This document shows, piece by piece, positions 23,774 through 32,228 of a stretch of 34,808 nucleotides of DNA. The position numbers were made by a program, and so were the translations under genes. The notes under the pieces are model-generated. The model did not search any database and had not been told where the DNA came from. It saw only the letters and a list, made by a program, of their open reading frames with translations. Where the stretch lies: assembly GCA_050633205.1 (NCBI GenBank), contig JBOEGA010000049.1:1-34808 (forward strand), in the 5' to 3' direction. Position 1 is the stretch's first letter. Every line of letters begins with the position of its first letter. The stretch is from CBDHHC01 sp050633205 (GTDB taxonomy: Bacteria; Pseudomonadota; Alphaproteobacteria; Rhizobiales; CBDHHC01).

Positions 23774-24103
23774 ATGACATATACCCCTAATGTTACCATT
23801 CCTGTTAATGCCAAGGCTGGCGATATTATCGAGATAAAGACCCTGATACCTCATAAAATGCTTCCCGCGTCACCCGGAGCAACAAAAGATCAGCCAGATA
23901 CTCCGGCCAAATTTATAGAAAACTTTATAGCGGAATTTGACGGGGAAAAAGTATTCTCGGCAACGCTAACACCTGAAGTTTCTGCAAACCCTTACATCTC
24001 ATTTTTTATGAAGGTCACCAAGCCAGGAACCTTCACATTTAAATGGGTGGAAAATAATGACAGAACAATCAAGACTGTTCAGCATGAACTAAAGCTAGCA
24101 TGA
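23774..24103 (+). CDS. soxZ: SoxZ-like protein
   Basis: 109 residues from MTYTPNVTIPVNAKAGDIIE, the usual SoxZ start, followed by KTLIPHKMLP, FIAEFDGEKVFSATLTPEVS, ANPYISFFMKVTKPGTFTFK and WVENNDRTIK. SoxZ forms a heterodimer with SoxY in the periplasm and rides through Tat with it; no signal peptide is seen, as expected. The upstream in-frame TTG at 23750 is not needed. The family is clear, but with a tail-less SoxY its role in thiosulfate oxidation is doubtful. Confidence 0.9.
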   Translation: MTYTPNVTIPVNAKAGDIIEIKTLIPHKMLPASPGATKDQPDTPAKFIENFIAEFDGEKVFSATLTPEVSANPYISFFMKVTKPGTFTFKWVENNDRTIKTVQHELKLA

Positions 24104-24143
24104 CATCCAGAAGACTGAATAAGCGAACAATCTTTCCCGCACC

Positions 24144-24851
24144 TTATGCCTTTACAGGCAGTCCTTCTGTCAGCTTACCATTTTCAAGGCGGATAACCCT
24201 GTCCATCTTCATTGCGAGTTCATAGTTGTGTGTAGCTACAATAGCTGCCAGGCCAGTAGCATCAACAATTTTCAAAAGCTGCTCGAAAACACGTTCCGCA
24301 GTGCCCGGATCAAGGTTTCCTGTGGGCTCATCCGCCAGAAGCAACCGCGGACGATTCACAATAGCACGTGCAATCGCAACCCTCTGCTGCTCACCACCTG
24401 AAAGTTCAGCAGGTCTGTGTTCCATACGACCTTCCAGGCCAAGCGCTGCAAGTAGTTCCATAGCCTGTTTTCTGGATTTCTGCAGAGCAGTTCCACGGAT
24501 AAGCTGAGGGATTACAACATTTTCCATTGCAGAAAACTCAGGCAAGAGCTGATGAAACTGATATACAAACCCGATCTCAGTTCTTCTGATCCGCGTTCGC
24601 TCTTCATCGTTCAGGTCATTACACAACAGACCATCGAGAAGAATTGAACCTGAATCCGGCCCTTCCAGCAATCCAACCAGATGCAGCAGTGAAGATTTAC
24701 CTGATCCTGAAGGGCCAACCAAGGCAACAGTCTCTTTGGGATAAAAGTCCGCAGATGCCCCTTTAAGAACGTTGACCTTACGAGGCCCCTGCTCGTAGGT
24801 CAGCTCGATATTCCGTAGGCTCAAAATGGGATATTGTTTTTTTTTGTACAT
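24144..24851 (-). CDS. lolD: Lipoprotein-releasing ABC transporter ATPase LolD
   Basis: 235 residues. All ABC motifs are present: Walker A GPSGSGKSS (46-54), a Q-loop in GFVYQFHQLLPEFSAMENV, signature LSGGEQQR (150-157), Walker B LLLADEP (170-176) and the H-loop VATHNYELA. LolD powers release of lipoproteins from the inner membrane to LolA. It lies 8 bp after the permease gene, and the operon follows proS as in many alphaproteobacteria. Confidence 0.96.
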   Translation of the reverse strand: MYKKKQYPILSLRNIELTYEQGPRKVNVLKGASADFYPKETVALVGPSGSGKSSLLHLVGLLEGPDSGSILLDGLLCNDLNDEERTRIRRTEIGFVYQFHQLLPEFSAMENVVIPQLIRGTALQKSRKQAMELLAALGLEGRMEHRPAELSGGEQQRVAIARAIVNRPRLLLADEPTGNLDPGTAERVFEQLLKIVDATGLAAIVATHNYELAMKMDRVIRLENGKLTEGLPVKA

Positions 24852-24859
24852 TTTAATCT

Positions 24860-26128
24860 CTACTCATAGCGAAGGGCTTCAACGGGATCCATCTGAGCTG
24901 CCCTCCATGCAGGATACACAGTGGCCAGAATTGACAATATCAGTGAAAGAGATACGACCAGGATAGTCTCAAAGCTATCCATATGTGCCGGCAACTTACA
25001 AAGATGGTAGATGTTCTGATCTACAATACATCCGCCTTTGGTGAATGAACTGACGAATGCCTGGATAGCATCCATGTTCAGGCAGAAGACAATACCCAGT
25101 ATCAGACCGGCAATTGTACCGACGATACCAATGCTTGCTCCTGTAATCAGAAATACCCGCATTATAGCACCACGAGTTGCTCCCATGGTCCGGAGTACAG
25201 CAATATCTCTGCCTTTATCTTTTACAAGCATCATAATGCCTGAAATTATATTAAACGCAGCAACGATCAAAATAACCGCCAGAATAATAAACATGGCGTT
25301 ACGTTCTATCTGTAATGCGCGGAAATAAGTGCTGTTTCTCTGACGCCAGTCAACAGTATAGATACCTTCGCCGCCAACCTTTGCCAGATCTACAAGATTA
25401 CGATCCACATCTTCCGGGTCGTCGACCATGATCTCAAGTACATCAACGCGATTAGGTTTCGAGAAGAATTTCTGTGCGGTATTCAACGGCATAAAAATGA
25501 TGCGACGATCATATTCAGCCATCCCGATTTCAAATATTGCTGAAACCTGATAGCGCTTAACACGCGGCGTATATCCGAACGGAGTTGATGCACCTCTTGG
25601 GGCAATCAGCGTAACCCTGTCACCAATTTTGATACCGAGCTCATTAGCAAGTCTGGCACCCAATATCACACTGGGCTTATTATCAAAGCCTTCAAGGCTT
25701 CCAGATTTGATATTGGTTGATACTTTACTCAGCTCCTGAAGTCGGTCACCAGTCATGCCTCTAACCTGAACACCAATGGCTGATGCCTTGGTGGACACCA
25801 TTGCCTGTCCTTCAATCAGGGGGATAACTGCCTTGATACGAGGAACTTCCCTCATTTTTTTGGCTACGTCATCATAGTCTTCAAACGGCCCCCCAAGCTT
25901 ATGTACGATAACATGGCCATTCAAACCGAGAACCTTATCAAGGAGCTCGTTATGAAAGCCATTCATTACGCCCATAACAATAATGAGAACAGCCACGCCT
26001 AGAGTAATTCCAAGGAATGAGAATCCCGCGATAACAGAAATAAATCCTTCTTTACGGCGAGCTCTCAGGTAACGAAATGCAAGCATTCGTTCAAAACGTG
26101 AAAACGGAAGTGTATCGGTCGATGCCAT
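24860..26128 (-). CDS. lolC: Lipoprotein-releasing ABC transporter permease (LolC/LolE)
   Basis: 422 residues. It has the LolC/LolE topology: N-terminal helix after FERMLAFRYLRARRKEGFIS, a large periplasmic MacB-like domain (residues about 45-270) and three C-terminal helices in the FtsX domain (AMFIILAVILIVAAFNIISG, ALRTMGATRGAIMRVFLITG, then ending ATVYPAWRAAQMDPVEALRY). With LolD it extracts lipoproteins. Only one permease gene is here, so a homodimeric LolC/F-type complex is likely, as known for alphaproteobacteria. Confidence 0.95.
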   Translation of the reverse strand: MASTDTLPFSRFERMLAFRYLRARRKEGFISVIAGFSFLGITLGVAVLIIVMGVMNGFHNELLDKVLGLNGHVIVHKLGGPFEDYDDVAKKMREVPRIKAVIPLIEGQAMVSTKASAIGVQVRGMTGDRLQELSKVSTNIKSGSLEGFDNKPSVILGARLANELGIKIGDRVTLIAPRGASTPFGYTPRVKRYQVSAIFEIGMAEYDRRIIFMPLNTAQKFFSKPNRVDVLEIMVDDPEDVDRNLVDLAKVGGEGIYTVDWRQRNSTYFRALQIERNAMFIILAVILIVAAFNIISGIMMLVKDKGRDIAVLRTMGATRGAIMRVFLITGASIGIVGTIAGLILGIVFCLNMDAIQAFVSSFTKGGCIVDQNIYHLCKLPAHMDSFETILVVSLSLILSILATVYPAWRAAQMDPVEALRYE

Positions 26129-26206
26129 GTTTTTATAACTTATTATGAATCCCAGAAAGAAACTGTATACTACTTACATCACCATAAGAAAAGCCAGAGT
26201 TTAAAA

Positions 26207-27526
26207 TCAGGCGGTAAGGAAATTCAAAGCTTCGTCAACAGACAAAGTCTTGCGCTCCCCTGTCTTACGGATCTTGACTTCTATTTCGCCATCCTTAAGA
26301 CCTCTCGGCCCTACAATCAGCTGCCTGGGAATACCTATAAGGTCAATTGTGGCAAATTTTGCGCCTGCACTGTCCTTGCGGTCATCATAAATCACCTCAT
26401 GTCCAGCTTTTTGCAGTTTTTGATAAAAATCCTCACAAACAGCATCTGTTTCTTCATTACCAGATTTCAGATTAATAACCGCCACTTCATATGGAGCAAT
26501 AGAATCCGGCCAGATAATCCCCTTATCATCATGACTTGCTTCAATAATTGCCCCAACGAGACGAGAAACTCCGATGCCATATGATCCGCTCTGCAGATTT
26601 ACGACCTTTCCATCAGGCCCCTGCACTGTACATTTCATGGCTTCAGAATATTTTGTACCGAAATAGAAGATATGTCCGACCTCGATACCCCGTGTTGCTA
26701 TGCGCTTGTCTTCAGGGACTTCGGCTGAAAATTTATCAGCATCATGCATCTCGATTGTGGCTGCATATTTGTCAGTCCACTGGTTTATCAATGGCTGCAG
26801 GTCTTGCGAGTAATCAATATCCTTATCGGCTGTGGAAAGTTCCATCAGGTCGCCATGACAAAAGACCTCACTCTCACCTGTTTCGGCAAGCACGATAAAT
26901 TCGTGGCTAAGGTCGCCGCCGATAGGTCCTGTATCCGCGGCCATTGGAATAGCTTTAACCCCAAGGCGTTCAAAGGTCCGCAGATAGGCTACAAACATCT
27001 TATTATAAGATTCACGCGCCCCTTCTTCTGTCAGATCAAAAGAATAAGCATCCTTCATAAGGAATTCACGTCCACGCATAATTCCAAAACGTGGGCGGAT
27101 CTCATCTCTGAACTTCCACTGTATATGGAAAAGATTTCTTGGCAGGTCTTTATAAGATGATACCCCAGCGCGGAAAATCTCATTGATCATTTCCTCGTTG
27201 GTCGGGCCATAAAGCAACTCACGCTCTCCGCGATCCGTGATCCGAAGCATCTCCTTGCCATAATCATCATAGCGCCCACTTTCACGCCAAAGATCTGCAG
27301 ACTGGATGGTTGGCATAAGCAATTCAATTGCCCCTGCTCTCTCCTGCTCTTCACGAACAATCTGCTCAATTTTTTTCAACACCCGAAAACCAAGTGGCAG
27401 CCAGGAATAGATTCCGGCGCTCGCCTGACGAATCATACCTGCTCTCAACATAAGTTGGTGAGACATGATCTCGGCTTCTTTTGGGTTATCTCTTAAAATA
27501 GGTAAAAAATACTGACTTAACCGCAT
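26207..27526 (-). CDS. proS: Proline-tRNA ligase, short alphaproteobacterial type
   Basis: 439 residues, about 130 shorter than the E. coli enzyme because the editing insertion domain is missing; this short form is normal in alphaproteobacteria. Class II motifs are seen: motif 2 in FRDEIRPRFGIMRGREFLMK, motif 3 in GSYGIGVSRLVGAIIE, and the anticodon-binding domain from IAPYEVAVINL onward. It charges tRNA-Pro, whose gene with anticodon GGG also lies in this window. It precedes lolC by 78 bp, probably one operon. Confidence 0.97.
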   Translation of the reverse strand: MRLSQYFLPILRDNPKEAEIMSHQLMLRAGMIRQASAGIYSWLPLGFRVLKKIEQIVREEQERAGAIELLMPTIQSADLWRESGRYDDYGKEMLRITDRGERELLYGPTNEEMINEIFRAGVSSYKDLPRNLFHIQWKFRDEIRPRFGIMRGREFLMKDAYSFDLTEEGARESYNKMFVAYLRTFERLGVKAIPMAADTGPIGGDLSHEFIVLAETGESEVFCHGDLMELSTADKDIDYSQDLQPLINQWTDKYAATIEMHDADKFSAEVPEDKRIATRGIEVGHIFYFGTKYSEAMKCTVQGPDGKVVNLQSGSYGIGVSRLVGAIIEASHDDKGIIWPDSIAPYEVAVINLKSGNEETDAVCEDFYQKLQKAGHEVIYDDRKDSAGAKFATIDLIGIPRQLIVGPRGLKDGEIEVKIRKTGERKTLSVDEALNFLTA

Positions 27527-28214
27527 GTGTCTTTCCGCAGATAAAAAATGCAGAGTTTATTGAAACTCCAATAGAATCCGCGCCCTCCTTTAGTCTTAAT
27601 ACTCCAGCATACCAAGAGTAGACATTTCACGACAATACAACTACGCACTATACATAATATGTCAATCAGTTCACCCGGAAAATTATTATATAAATGTTAT
27701 AGTTAGATCCCGGCTATGACGCTAATAGCGCTTCATTGCAGTTATGGCAATACCAAGTTTTCTCAGGATTTATCTCATGGCGCCAGGGCAACACTTAGTT
27801 AATTATTGATTAATCTTAAGATTGATTCTGAAATTTGGAGTGACAAGGTGCATTCGATTATGTACATTGCAGAACGACAAAAGAAGGCGAAAGATCAATA
27901 GGATACTAAAGAATAATAAGATATCCAAAGAAACAAGATCCGAGTCTTGGGAGGAAGTAACTTCTACTGGCAGTATTAAGAAATAATCAGATTGCATTCC
28001 GTAATTCTGATGTCAGTTAGCGCTTAATTGCGAAAGCTTATCAGAAGTGCGGGTAGGAGTTATTCACTGAACTATAAGCAAGGTCTCTGACCTTGCTTTT
28101 TTGTTTGTAATCACCTGAACCGGCTATTCTTTCCAAGAAAAGACTTGAGCCCTTCTCTCAACTGCGCAACAACAATCCAAACAAAATTTCAAAAGCTTAC
28201 TTTGCAGGGTCGGT
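27527..28214. other. proS-lspA spacer with an orphan rightward transcript end
   Basis: 688 bp with no secure gene. A strong rightward terminator (28076-28102) stands 112 bp before lspA with no gene before it. Upstream, TTGGAG (27835-27840) with TATGTA 18 bp later is a possible promoter. A 48-codon frame from GTG 27840 to TAA 27986 (basic, KRRRKINRILKNNK) lacks a ribosome site; it may be chance. Either a small RNA or a small protein is transcribed here. Leftward, the first 80 bp serve as the proS leader. Confidence 0.4.
28076..28102 (+). terminator. Strong rho-independent terminator before lspA
   Basis: Perfect 10-bp stem AAGCAAGGTC / GACCTTGCTT with loop TCT and six T. It points rightward and ends an unidentified transcript. 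Confidence 0.85.
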
Positions 28215-28691
28215 ATGAGAATCTTTCACATAATTTTTATCGCATTCATTATGTTTATTCTGGACCAGCTTTCCAAATGGGCTGTTCTTTATCACCTTGA
28301 TCTGCTGTCAACGGGGAGGCAGGAAATAATCCCAGGCTATGTCAATTTCATCCTTGCCTGGAACAGAGGTATAAATTTTGGCCTTCTGGCTTCCAACAGT
28401 ACATATGCCCTGATTATCCTCATAGTTTTTCCGATTGTCGTCAGCATTGGCCTTCTGTGGTGGAATGTAAAGTCAAGCCGGTATTATCTTGGTCTGGGCA
28501 GCGCATTTATCATTGGTGGAGCGCTGGCGAATGCGCTTGATCGCGTGATTTACGGGGCTGTGGTTGATTTTCTGAATGTTACTGCTTTTGGGATCCGTAA
28601 TCCCTATTCATTTAACATTGCTGATGTTGCTATCTTTTTGGGGGCTGCGATTATTATTCTGGATATCCAGTTTGATACTGAAAAAAAATAA
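28215..28691 (+). CDS. lspA: Lipoprotein signal peptidase (signal peptidase II)
   Basis: 158 residues with four membrane helices. It removes lipoprotein signal peptides after lipidation, upstream of LolCD in the same pathway. The catalytic aspartates are Asp118 in GAVVDFLNV and Asp137 in FNIADVAIF, and the family blocks AWNRGINFGLL and GGALANALDRV are intact. It is expressed alone, after the terminator at 28102. The ribosome site is weak. Confidence 0.95.
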   Translation: MRIFHIIFIAFIMFILDQLSKWAVLYHLDLLSTGRQEIIPGYVNFILAWNRGINFGLLASNSTYALIILIVFPIVVSIGLLWWNVKSSRYYLGLGSAFIIGGALANALDRVIYGAVVDFLNVTAFGIRNPYSFNIADVAIFLGAAIIILDIQFDTEKK

Positions 28692-28788
28692 TCCCGGATA
28701 CCATCTCCAGTTTCACTATTGATTTTTTGTACGGATCAGTCCACTCTGTTTTTTTCGTCATATCCGAATTGTATTGAGGGAGATAATA

Positions 28789-29949
28789 ATGAGCGTATCA
28801 ATTGTAGGCTGGGGGCATACTCCGTTTGGCAGACTGGAACAATCTCTGGAAGAACTCATCCAGTCGGTTTCCAAAGAAGCGCTGACTGAAGCTGGCATTT
28901 CCGGGGCTGAAGTTGATGCTGTATGGCTTGGTCATTTTAATGCGGGAATGGTTCCTGACGGATTTTGCTCATCGATGATACTGGGCGCAGATGATGCCCT
29001 TAGATTCAAGCCAGCTACAAGGTGTGAGAATGCATGTGCCTCCGGCTCTGCTGCCCTCTATTCAGCCATTGATGCCATAGAATCCGGGCGCATTAATGTT
29101 GCTCTGGTTGTTGGTGCGGAAAAGATGACAGAACTTGATGGCGCTGGCGTAACCAGATCACTTGGTGCAGCAAGTTATCAGAAAGAAGAATCTGACCTTT
29201 CATTCCCTGCTATCTTTGCAAAATATGCACAAGCCTATCAGGAGCGCTTTACTAACCCTGTAGAAGCCATGGCCCATATAGCTGTAAAAAACCATGCAAA
29301 TGCCATGGACAATCCGCTGGCACAGATGCACAGGGAGCTTGATCTTGAATTCTGCCTGAATCCTAATGAAAAAAACCCGGTTATCGCTCCACCAATAAAG
29401 AAATCTGACTGCTCACTTGTATCTGACGGTGCGGCTGCGATTGTTCTTGTAAACAGCAATATGCTTGGCGATTTCAAACAGGGCGTTTCATTTAAATCAA
29501 CTGCTCATGTTAATGACTACCTGCCTATGTCACGTAAAGACCTTCCGCTTTTCGAGGGGCCACGGGAAGCATTCAGGCAAGCTTATGACAAAGCTGGTGT
29601 TTCCATTGATGATATCAGCTTTGCCGAGGTTCATGACTGCTTCACAATTGCTGAACTGCTGAGCATGGAAGCTATGGGACTGGCTGAGCCAGGAAAGGCC
29701 AGCGTCCTTGCTATAGAGGGTGCAACAGCCAAAGACGGAAAACTGCCTGTAAACCGCTCTGGCGGCCTGAAAGCCAAGGGGCACCCTGTAGGAGCTACCG
29801 GAGTATCCATGCATGTTATTGCTGCAAAGCAACTACTTGGAATTGCGGGAGATATACAGCTTCCTGATACAGAACTGGGTATGTGCTTCAATATGGGCGG
29901 AGGAGCTGTTGCCAGTTATGTATCCATATTAGAGGCGGCAAAGGCCTGA
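28789..29949 (+). CDS. Thiolase-family acetyl-CoA acetyltransferase (SCP2-like)
   Basis: 386 residues from an ATG with GGGAG seven bases upstream. The thiolase blocks are present: Cys83 in ENACASGSAAL, EVHDCFTIAELLSMEAMG, NRSGGLKAKGHPVGATG and CFNMGGGAVASYVSIL. The HDCF and KGHPVGATG forms mark the SCP2-thiolase-like branch, not FadA/FadI. The substrate is unknown; acyl-CoA breakdown of branched or sterol-like chains is possible. It stands alone, ending in a long hairpin terminator. Confidence 0.9.
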   Translation: MSVSIVGWGHTPFGRLEQSLEELIQSVSKEALTEAGISGAEVDAVWLGHFNAGMVPDGFCSSMILGADDALRFKPATRCENACASGSAALYSAIDAIESGRINVALVVGAEKMTELDGAGVTRSLGAASYQKEESDLSFPAIFAKYAQAYQERFTNPVEAMAHIAVKNHANAMDNPLAQMHRELDLEFCLNPNEKNPVIAPPIKKSDCSLVSDGAAAIVLVNSNMLGDFKQGVSFKSTAHVNDYLPMSRKDLPLFEGPREAFRQAYDKAGVSIDDISFAEVHDCFTIAELLSMEAMGLAEPGKASVLAIEGATAKDGKLPVNRSGGLKAKGHPVGATGVSMHVIAAKQLLGIAGDIQLPDTELGMCFNMGGGAVASYVSILEAAKA

Positions 29950-29954
29950 TCTTT

Positions 29955-30090
29955 AATAAAAGACATAAGGCCTGCCCGGAAATTCCGGGCAGGCCTTATG
30001 TAAAATAGAAATTATAAAAAGATACAAATCAAATAGTCGGGGCGATGCAGCTCCCATGAGGTTAACACCCGCCACATCTCCTAGTCCGCA
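29955..30090 (-). ncRNA. Candidate small RNA, about 130 nt
   Basis: A near-consensus minus-strand promoter (30096-30124) points into a GC-rich patch, which stands out in an AT-rich gap, and 90 nt later the long hairpin at 29963-30001 can end transcription. The patch contains GGAGATGTGGCGGGTGTTAA and GGGAGCTGCATCGCCCC, able to pair partly. The coding potential is poor. It begins after the stop of the leftward membrane protein gene, so it is not its leader. No known RNA family recognised. Ends are approximate. Confidence 0.5.
29963..30001. terminator. Long bidirectional hairpin terminator
   Basis: Arms ACATAAGGCCTGCCCGGAA (29963-29981) and its exact complement (29983-30001) around a single central base: a 19-bp perfect inverted repeat. 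It ends the thiolase message rightward. Leftward it is followed by CTTTTATT and could end a minus-strand RNA. Confidence 0.85.
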
Positions 30091-30095
30091 TCTGG

Positions 30096-30124
30096 ATACT
30101 ATACTTATATATGTATATTGACAA
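30096..30124 (-). promoter_or_regulatory. Sigma-70-type promoter of the candidate small RNA
   Basis: Minus strand TTGTCA (30119-30124), 17-bp AT-rich spacer, TAGTAT (30096-30101): five of six matches to the consensus -35 and four of six to the -10, with the best spacing. No protein gene lies downstream before the hairpin. Confidence 0.6.
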
Positions 30125-30174
30125 GAACATATATTATTTGGTGTATATTAATATTCAGGCTTTTGAAATTACTT

Positions 30175-30633
30175 CTATTTTCGCACTCTGATATAGTTAG
30201 CTGGCACGCGGCTATACACCAGATGCAAGGTCAGATAAGCAGCAAACAAACCCAGAATAGTAACAAAGAGATTTCCGAGAAGGTTTGTGTCACTCAACAC
30301 TGATTGTAACCTGTATTTTTCCACCAGGAGATAATAATAATCTATAAAAAACAGGGAAACCAGAAATGTAATAATCAGGGCGCAAATAAAGCTCCAGAAA
30401 GTCAGCACTTTTGCCTCTCTGCTATTGGGCGGTCTATGATATTCCCTGACAAACTCATAGCAGACTGCATACCCGGCCAGGAACAGAACTCCATAAATAA
30501 TCAACGGGTTAAATGAGTATCCATAGTAATAAACGAAAATATATACAAGGCTGAGAATGGCTGCGTAATCTATAGCGAAGATCCTGATATATCTAAGATA
30601 ATTTACTTTTTTTGCGTCTGATGTCTTCAGCAT
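30175..30633 (-). CDS. Integral membrane protein of unknown function
   Basis: 152 residues with four hydrophobic helices (about residues 17-38, 42-60, 78-98 and 120-140) and short basic loops, e.g. EYHRPPNSREAKVLTFW. Tyrosine-rich N-terminal half. No family recognised. It is divergent from the YtoQ-like gene and followed by the candidate small RNA. Confidence 0.7.
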   Translation of the reverse strand: MLKTSDAKKVNYLRYIRIFAIDYAAILSLVYIFVYYYGYSFNPLIIYGVLFLAGYAVCYEFVREYHRPPNSREAKVLTFWSFICALIITFLVSLFFIDYYYLLVEKYRLQSVLSDTNLLGNLFVTILGLFAAYLTLHLVYSRVPANYIRVRK

Positions 30634-30715
30634 ATTTGCAGCGATCCGAATATTGTTCTAGTTTCCCATTCAGTATGAATATAGTCATTATTATAATGCA
30701 GGGAAAGTAAGCACA

Positions 30716-31174
30716 ATGCAGGAATGGGAAGTCTATCTTTCTGGAGAAATCCACACAAACTGGCGTGAAGAAATTGAACAGGGCACAAAAGCTGCTGATT
30801 TACCAATCATTTACACAGCCCCGGTTACAGATCATGCTGCGAGCGATGACTGTGGAGTTACGATTATGGGTGCTGAGGAAAAAAAGTTCTGGCACGATCA
30901 TAAAGGCGCAAAACTGAACGCAATCCGGACAAGAACCCTTATAGAACAAGCAGATATCGTCATTGTTCGCTTTGGTGAGAAGTACAAGCAGTGGAATGCC
31001 GCCTTTGACGCCGGTTACGCCTCTGCACTCGGTAAACCCCTTATAGTCACGCATAGTCACGAGCATCAACACGCCCTGAAGGAAATTGATGCTGCTGCTC
31101 TTGCTGTGACTGAAAATGTCGAACAGATTATCGGTATTTTACGATATGTCGTGACTGGTGAATTAAAAGTCTGA
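30716..31174 (+). CDS. YtoQ family protein
   Basis: 152 residues. The start EWEVYLSGEIHTNWREEIEQ, the middle VTDHAASDDCG and the C-terminal VRFGEKYKQWNAAFDAGYAS plus ALGKPLIVTHSHEHQHALKE are the YtoQ pattern, a relative of nucleoside 2-deoxyribosyltransferases. The biochemical role is not known; handling of nucleotides or bases is an inference from the fold. A TATAAT lies at 30692-30697. It is convergent with the cupin gene, one base apart. Confidence 0.85.
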   Translation: MQEWEVYLSGEIHTNWREEIEQGTKAADLPIIYTAPVTDHAASDDCGVTIMGAEEKKFWHDHKGAKLNAIRTRTLIEQADIVIVRFGEKYKQWNAAFDAGYASALGKPLIVTHSHEHQHALKEIDAAALAVTENVEQIIGILRYVVTGELKV

Positions 31175-31175
31175 T

Positions 31176-31673
31176 CTACGTTTTTTTGAAATAGGGCTTC
31201 AGCCTGTCATAATGTTGAGGGAAGTTGGCTTTGATCCAGCTTCCATCATCAATTTCCATATCAAGAAAATCAAAACCGGGGCTGACTGCCTCACCAACCA
31301 TTCCCCATTCGCCATCCAGCAACCGGGTTGCCTTCCAGTAACCACCGGGAACAATAAGCTGGCGATCATAGCCGGGGCCAATCAGATGGTCTGTCAACTC
31401 TCCATCCGGAGACAGGGTAAGATATTCCAGTACGCCACCACCTTCATGAAAATGTATAATGTCCGAACGGTTTCTGTGGATCAGGCCGATTGGCTCGTTG
31501 TCATCGAGCAGGTAGTGAATAGTCGTCAGCAATGATCTTGTGCTGTTCTCGCGGTCAGGGCATTCGACGGTTTCTTCAGAGCGGTAGGTTTCGCGAAACC
31601 ACCCTCCCTCCACATGACGTTCGAGCCCCAGCCGTTCTATAATTTCTGCAAGAGTTTCTGTTTCGTATGACAT
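31176..31673 (-). CDS. DUF985 cupin-domain protein
   Basis: 165 residues starting MSYETETLAEIIERLGLE; longer starts upstream lack support. The DUF985 cupin pattern is clear: HVEGGWFRETYRS, STIHYLL-type strand (LLTTIHYLLDDNEPIGLIHR), DIIHFHEGGGVLEYLTLSPD, the PGGYWKA block and a C-terminal GFDFLDMEIDD. The single-domain beta-barrel probably binds a small molecule, perhaps with a metal; no enzyme activity is assigned. Confidence 0.9.
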   Translation of the reverse strand: MSYETETLAEIIERLGLERHVEGGWFRETYRSEETVECPDRENSTRSLLTTIHYLLDDNEPIGLIHRNRSDIIHFHEGGGVLEYLTLSPDGELTDHLIGPGYDRQLIVPGGYWKATRLLDGEWGMVGEAVSPGFDFLDMEIDDGSWIKANFPQHYDRLKPYFKKT

Positions 31674-31781
31674 CTGGAATTTCCCTTGCTTTATCATCTT
31701 CAAATTAAGACAAGCTGTAGTAGATCTCAAATGCGGCTACAACCAGTCAGAGTATTTAGCAGCCATACCGCTATCATATTG

Positions 31782-31806
31782 TCCACATTATTAAAAGACA
31801 TGTGGA
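31782..31806. promoter_or_regulatory. Inverted repeat between the cupin and MazG-like genes
   Basis: TCCACAT (31782-31788) and ATGTGGA (31800-31806) form a 7-bp inverted repeat with an 11-bp gap in the divergent spacer. Downstream, TTGGCC with TCATAT 17 bp later (31866-31894) may be the promoter of the MazG-thyX pair. Operator role is a guess. Confidence 0.3.
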
Positions 31807-31918
31807 TTGATTCGCTTCTTACCTCCATGCGAGCTACACAATCTCCAAGAATCATATAGATCTATTGGCCATAATTCAGATTTAAGCTCATATTCAGTTT
31901 ATCAAAGTGAGGGTCATT

Positions 31919-32218
31919 GTGAATTCAGAACTTGAAAAAAAGGTCATCGAATGGGCCCGCGAAAAAGGTATACTTGAAAAGTCCAACCCGAAAGCTCAAC
32001 TAACGAAAACCCTTGAGGAAGTTGATGAGCTTGTTGAAGCAATCAACGACGACAACAAGGAAGAAGTCGAGGATGCAATCGGTGATGTGATTGTTACCCT
32101 GATTATTCAGGCTGAGCTATGGGGTTTATCTGCCAACGACTGTCTGGAGACAGCATATAACATCATTGCCAAGCGTACGGGCAAAATGGTTGACGGCGTA
32201 TTTGTAAAAGATAGTTGA
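31919..32218 (+). CDS. MazG-like nucleotide pyrophosphohydrolase
   Basis: 99 residues from a GTG with GAGGG five bases upstream; the earlier GTG at 31907 has no ribosome site. The all-alpha NTP-PPase pattern is seen: KTLEEVDELVEAI (ExxE) and EEVEDAIGDVIVTLIIQAEL (ExxD), the magnesium-binding motif of the MazG fold. It resembles the small MazG-like proteins of phages. It precedes thyX by 10 bp; together they suit nucleotide-pool control (removal of odd dNTPs, supply of dTMP). Confidence 0.88.
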   Translation: MNSELEKKVIEWAREKGILEKSNPKAQLTKTLEEVDELVEAINDDNKEEVEDAIGDVIVTLIIQAELWGLSANDCLETAYNIIAKRTGKMVDGVFVKDS

Positions 32219-32228
32219 GGTATTCAAA

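Noticed and set aside
23690..23790. The missing GGCGG of SoxY might be hidden by a frameshift.
   Set aside because: I read the other two frames past the stop and found no Gly-Gly-Cys-Gly-Gly, and soxZ starts 33 bp later.
27803..27997. Minus-strand frame of 64 codons with a hydrophobic segment before proS.
   Set aside because: No ribosome site or homologue; a T-rich strand gives such frames by chance.
28692..28788. A terminator after lspA.
   Set aside because: T-rich runs occur, but I could not find a convincing stem before any of them.
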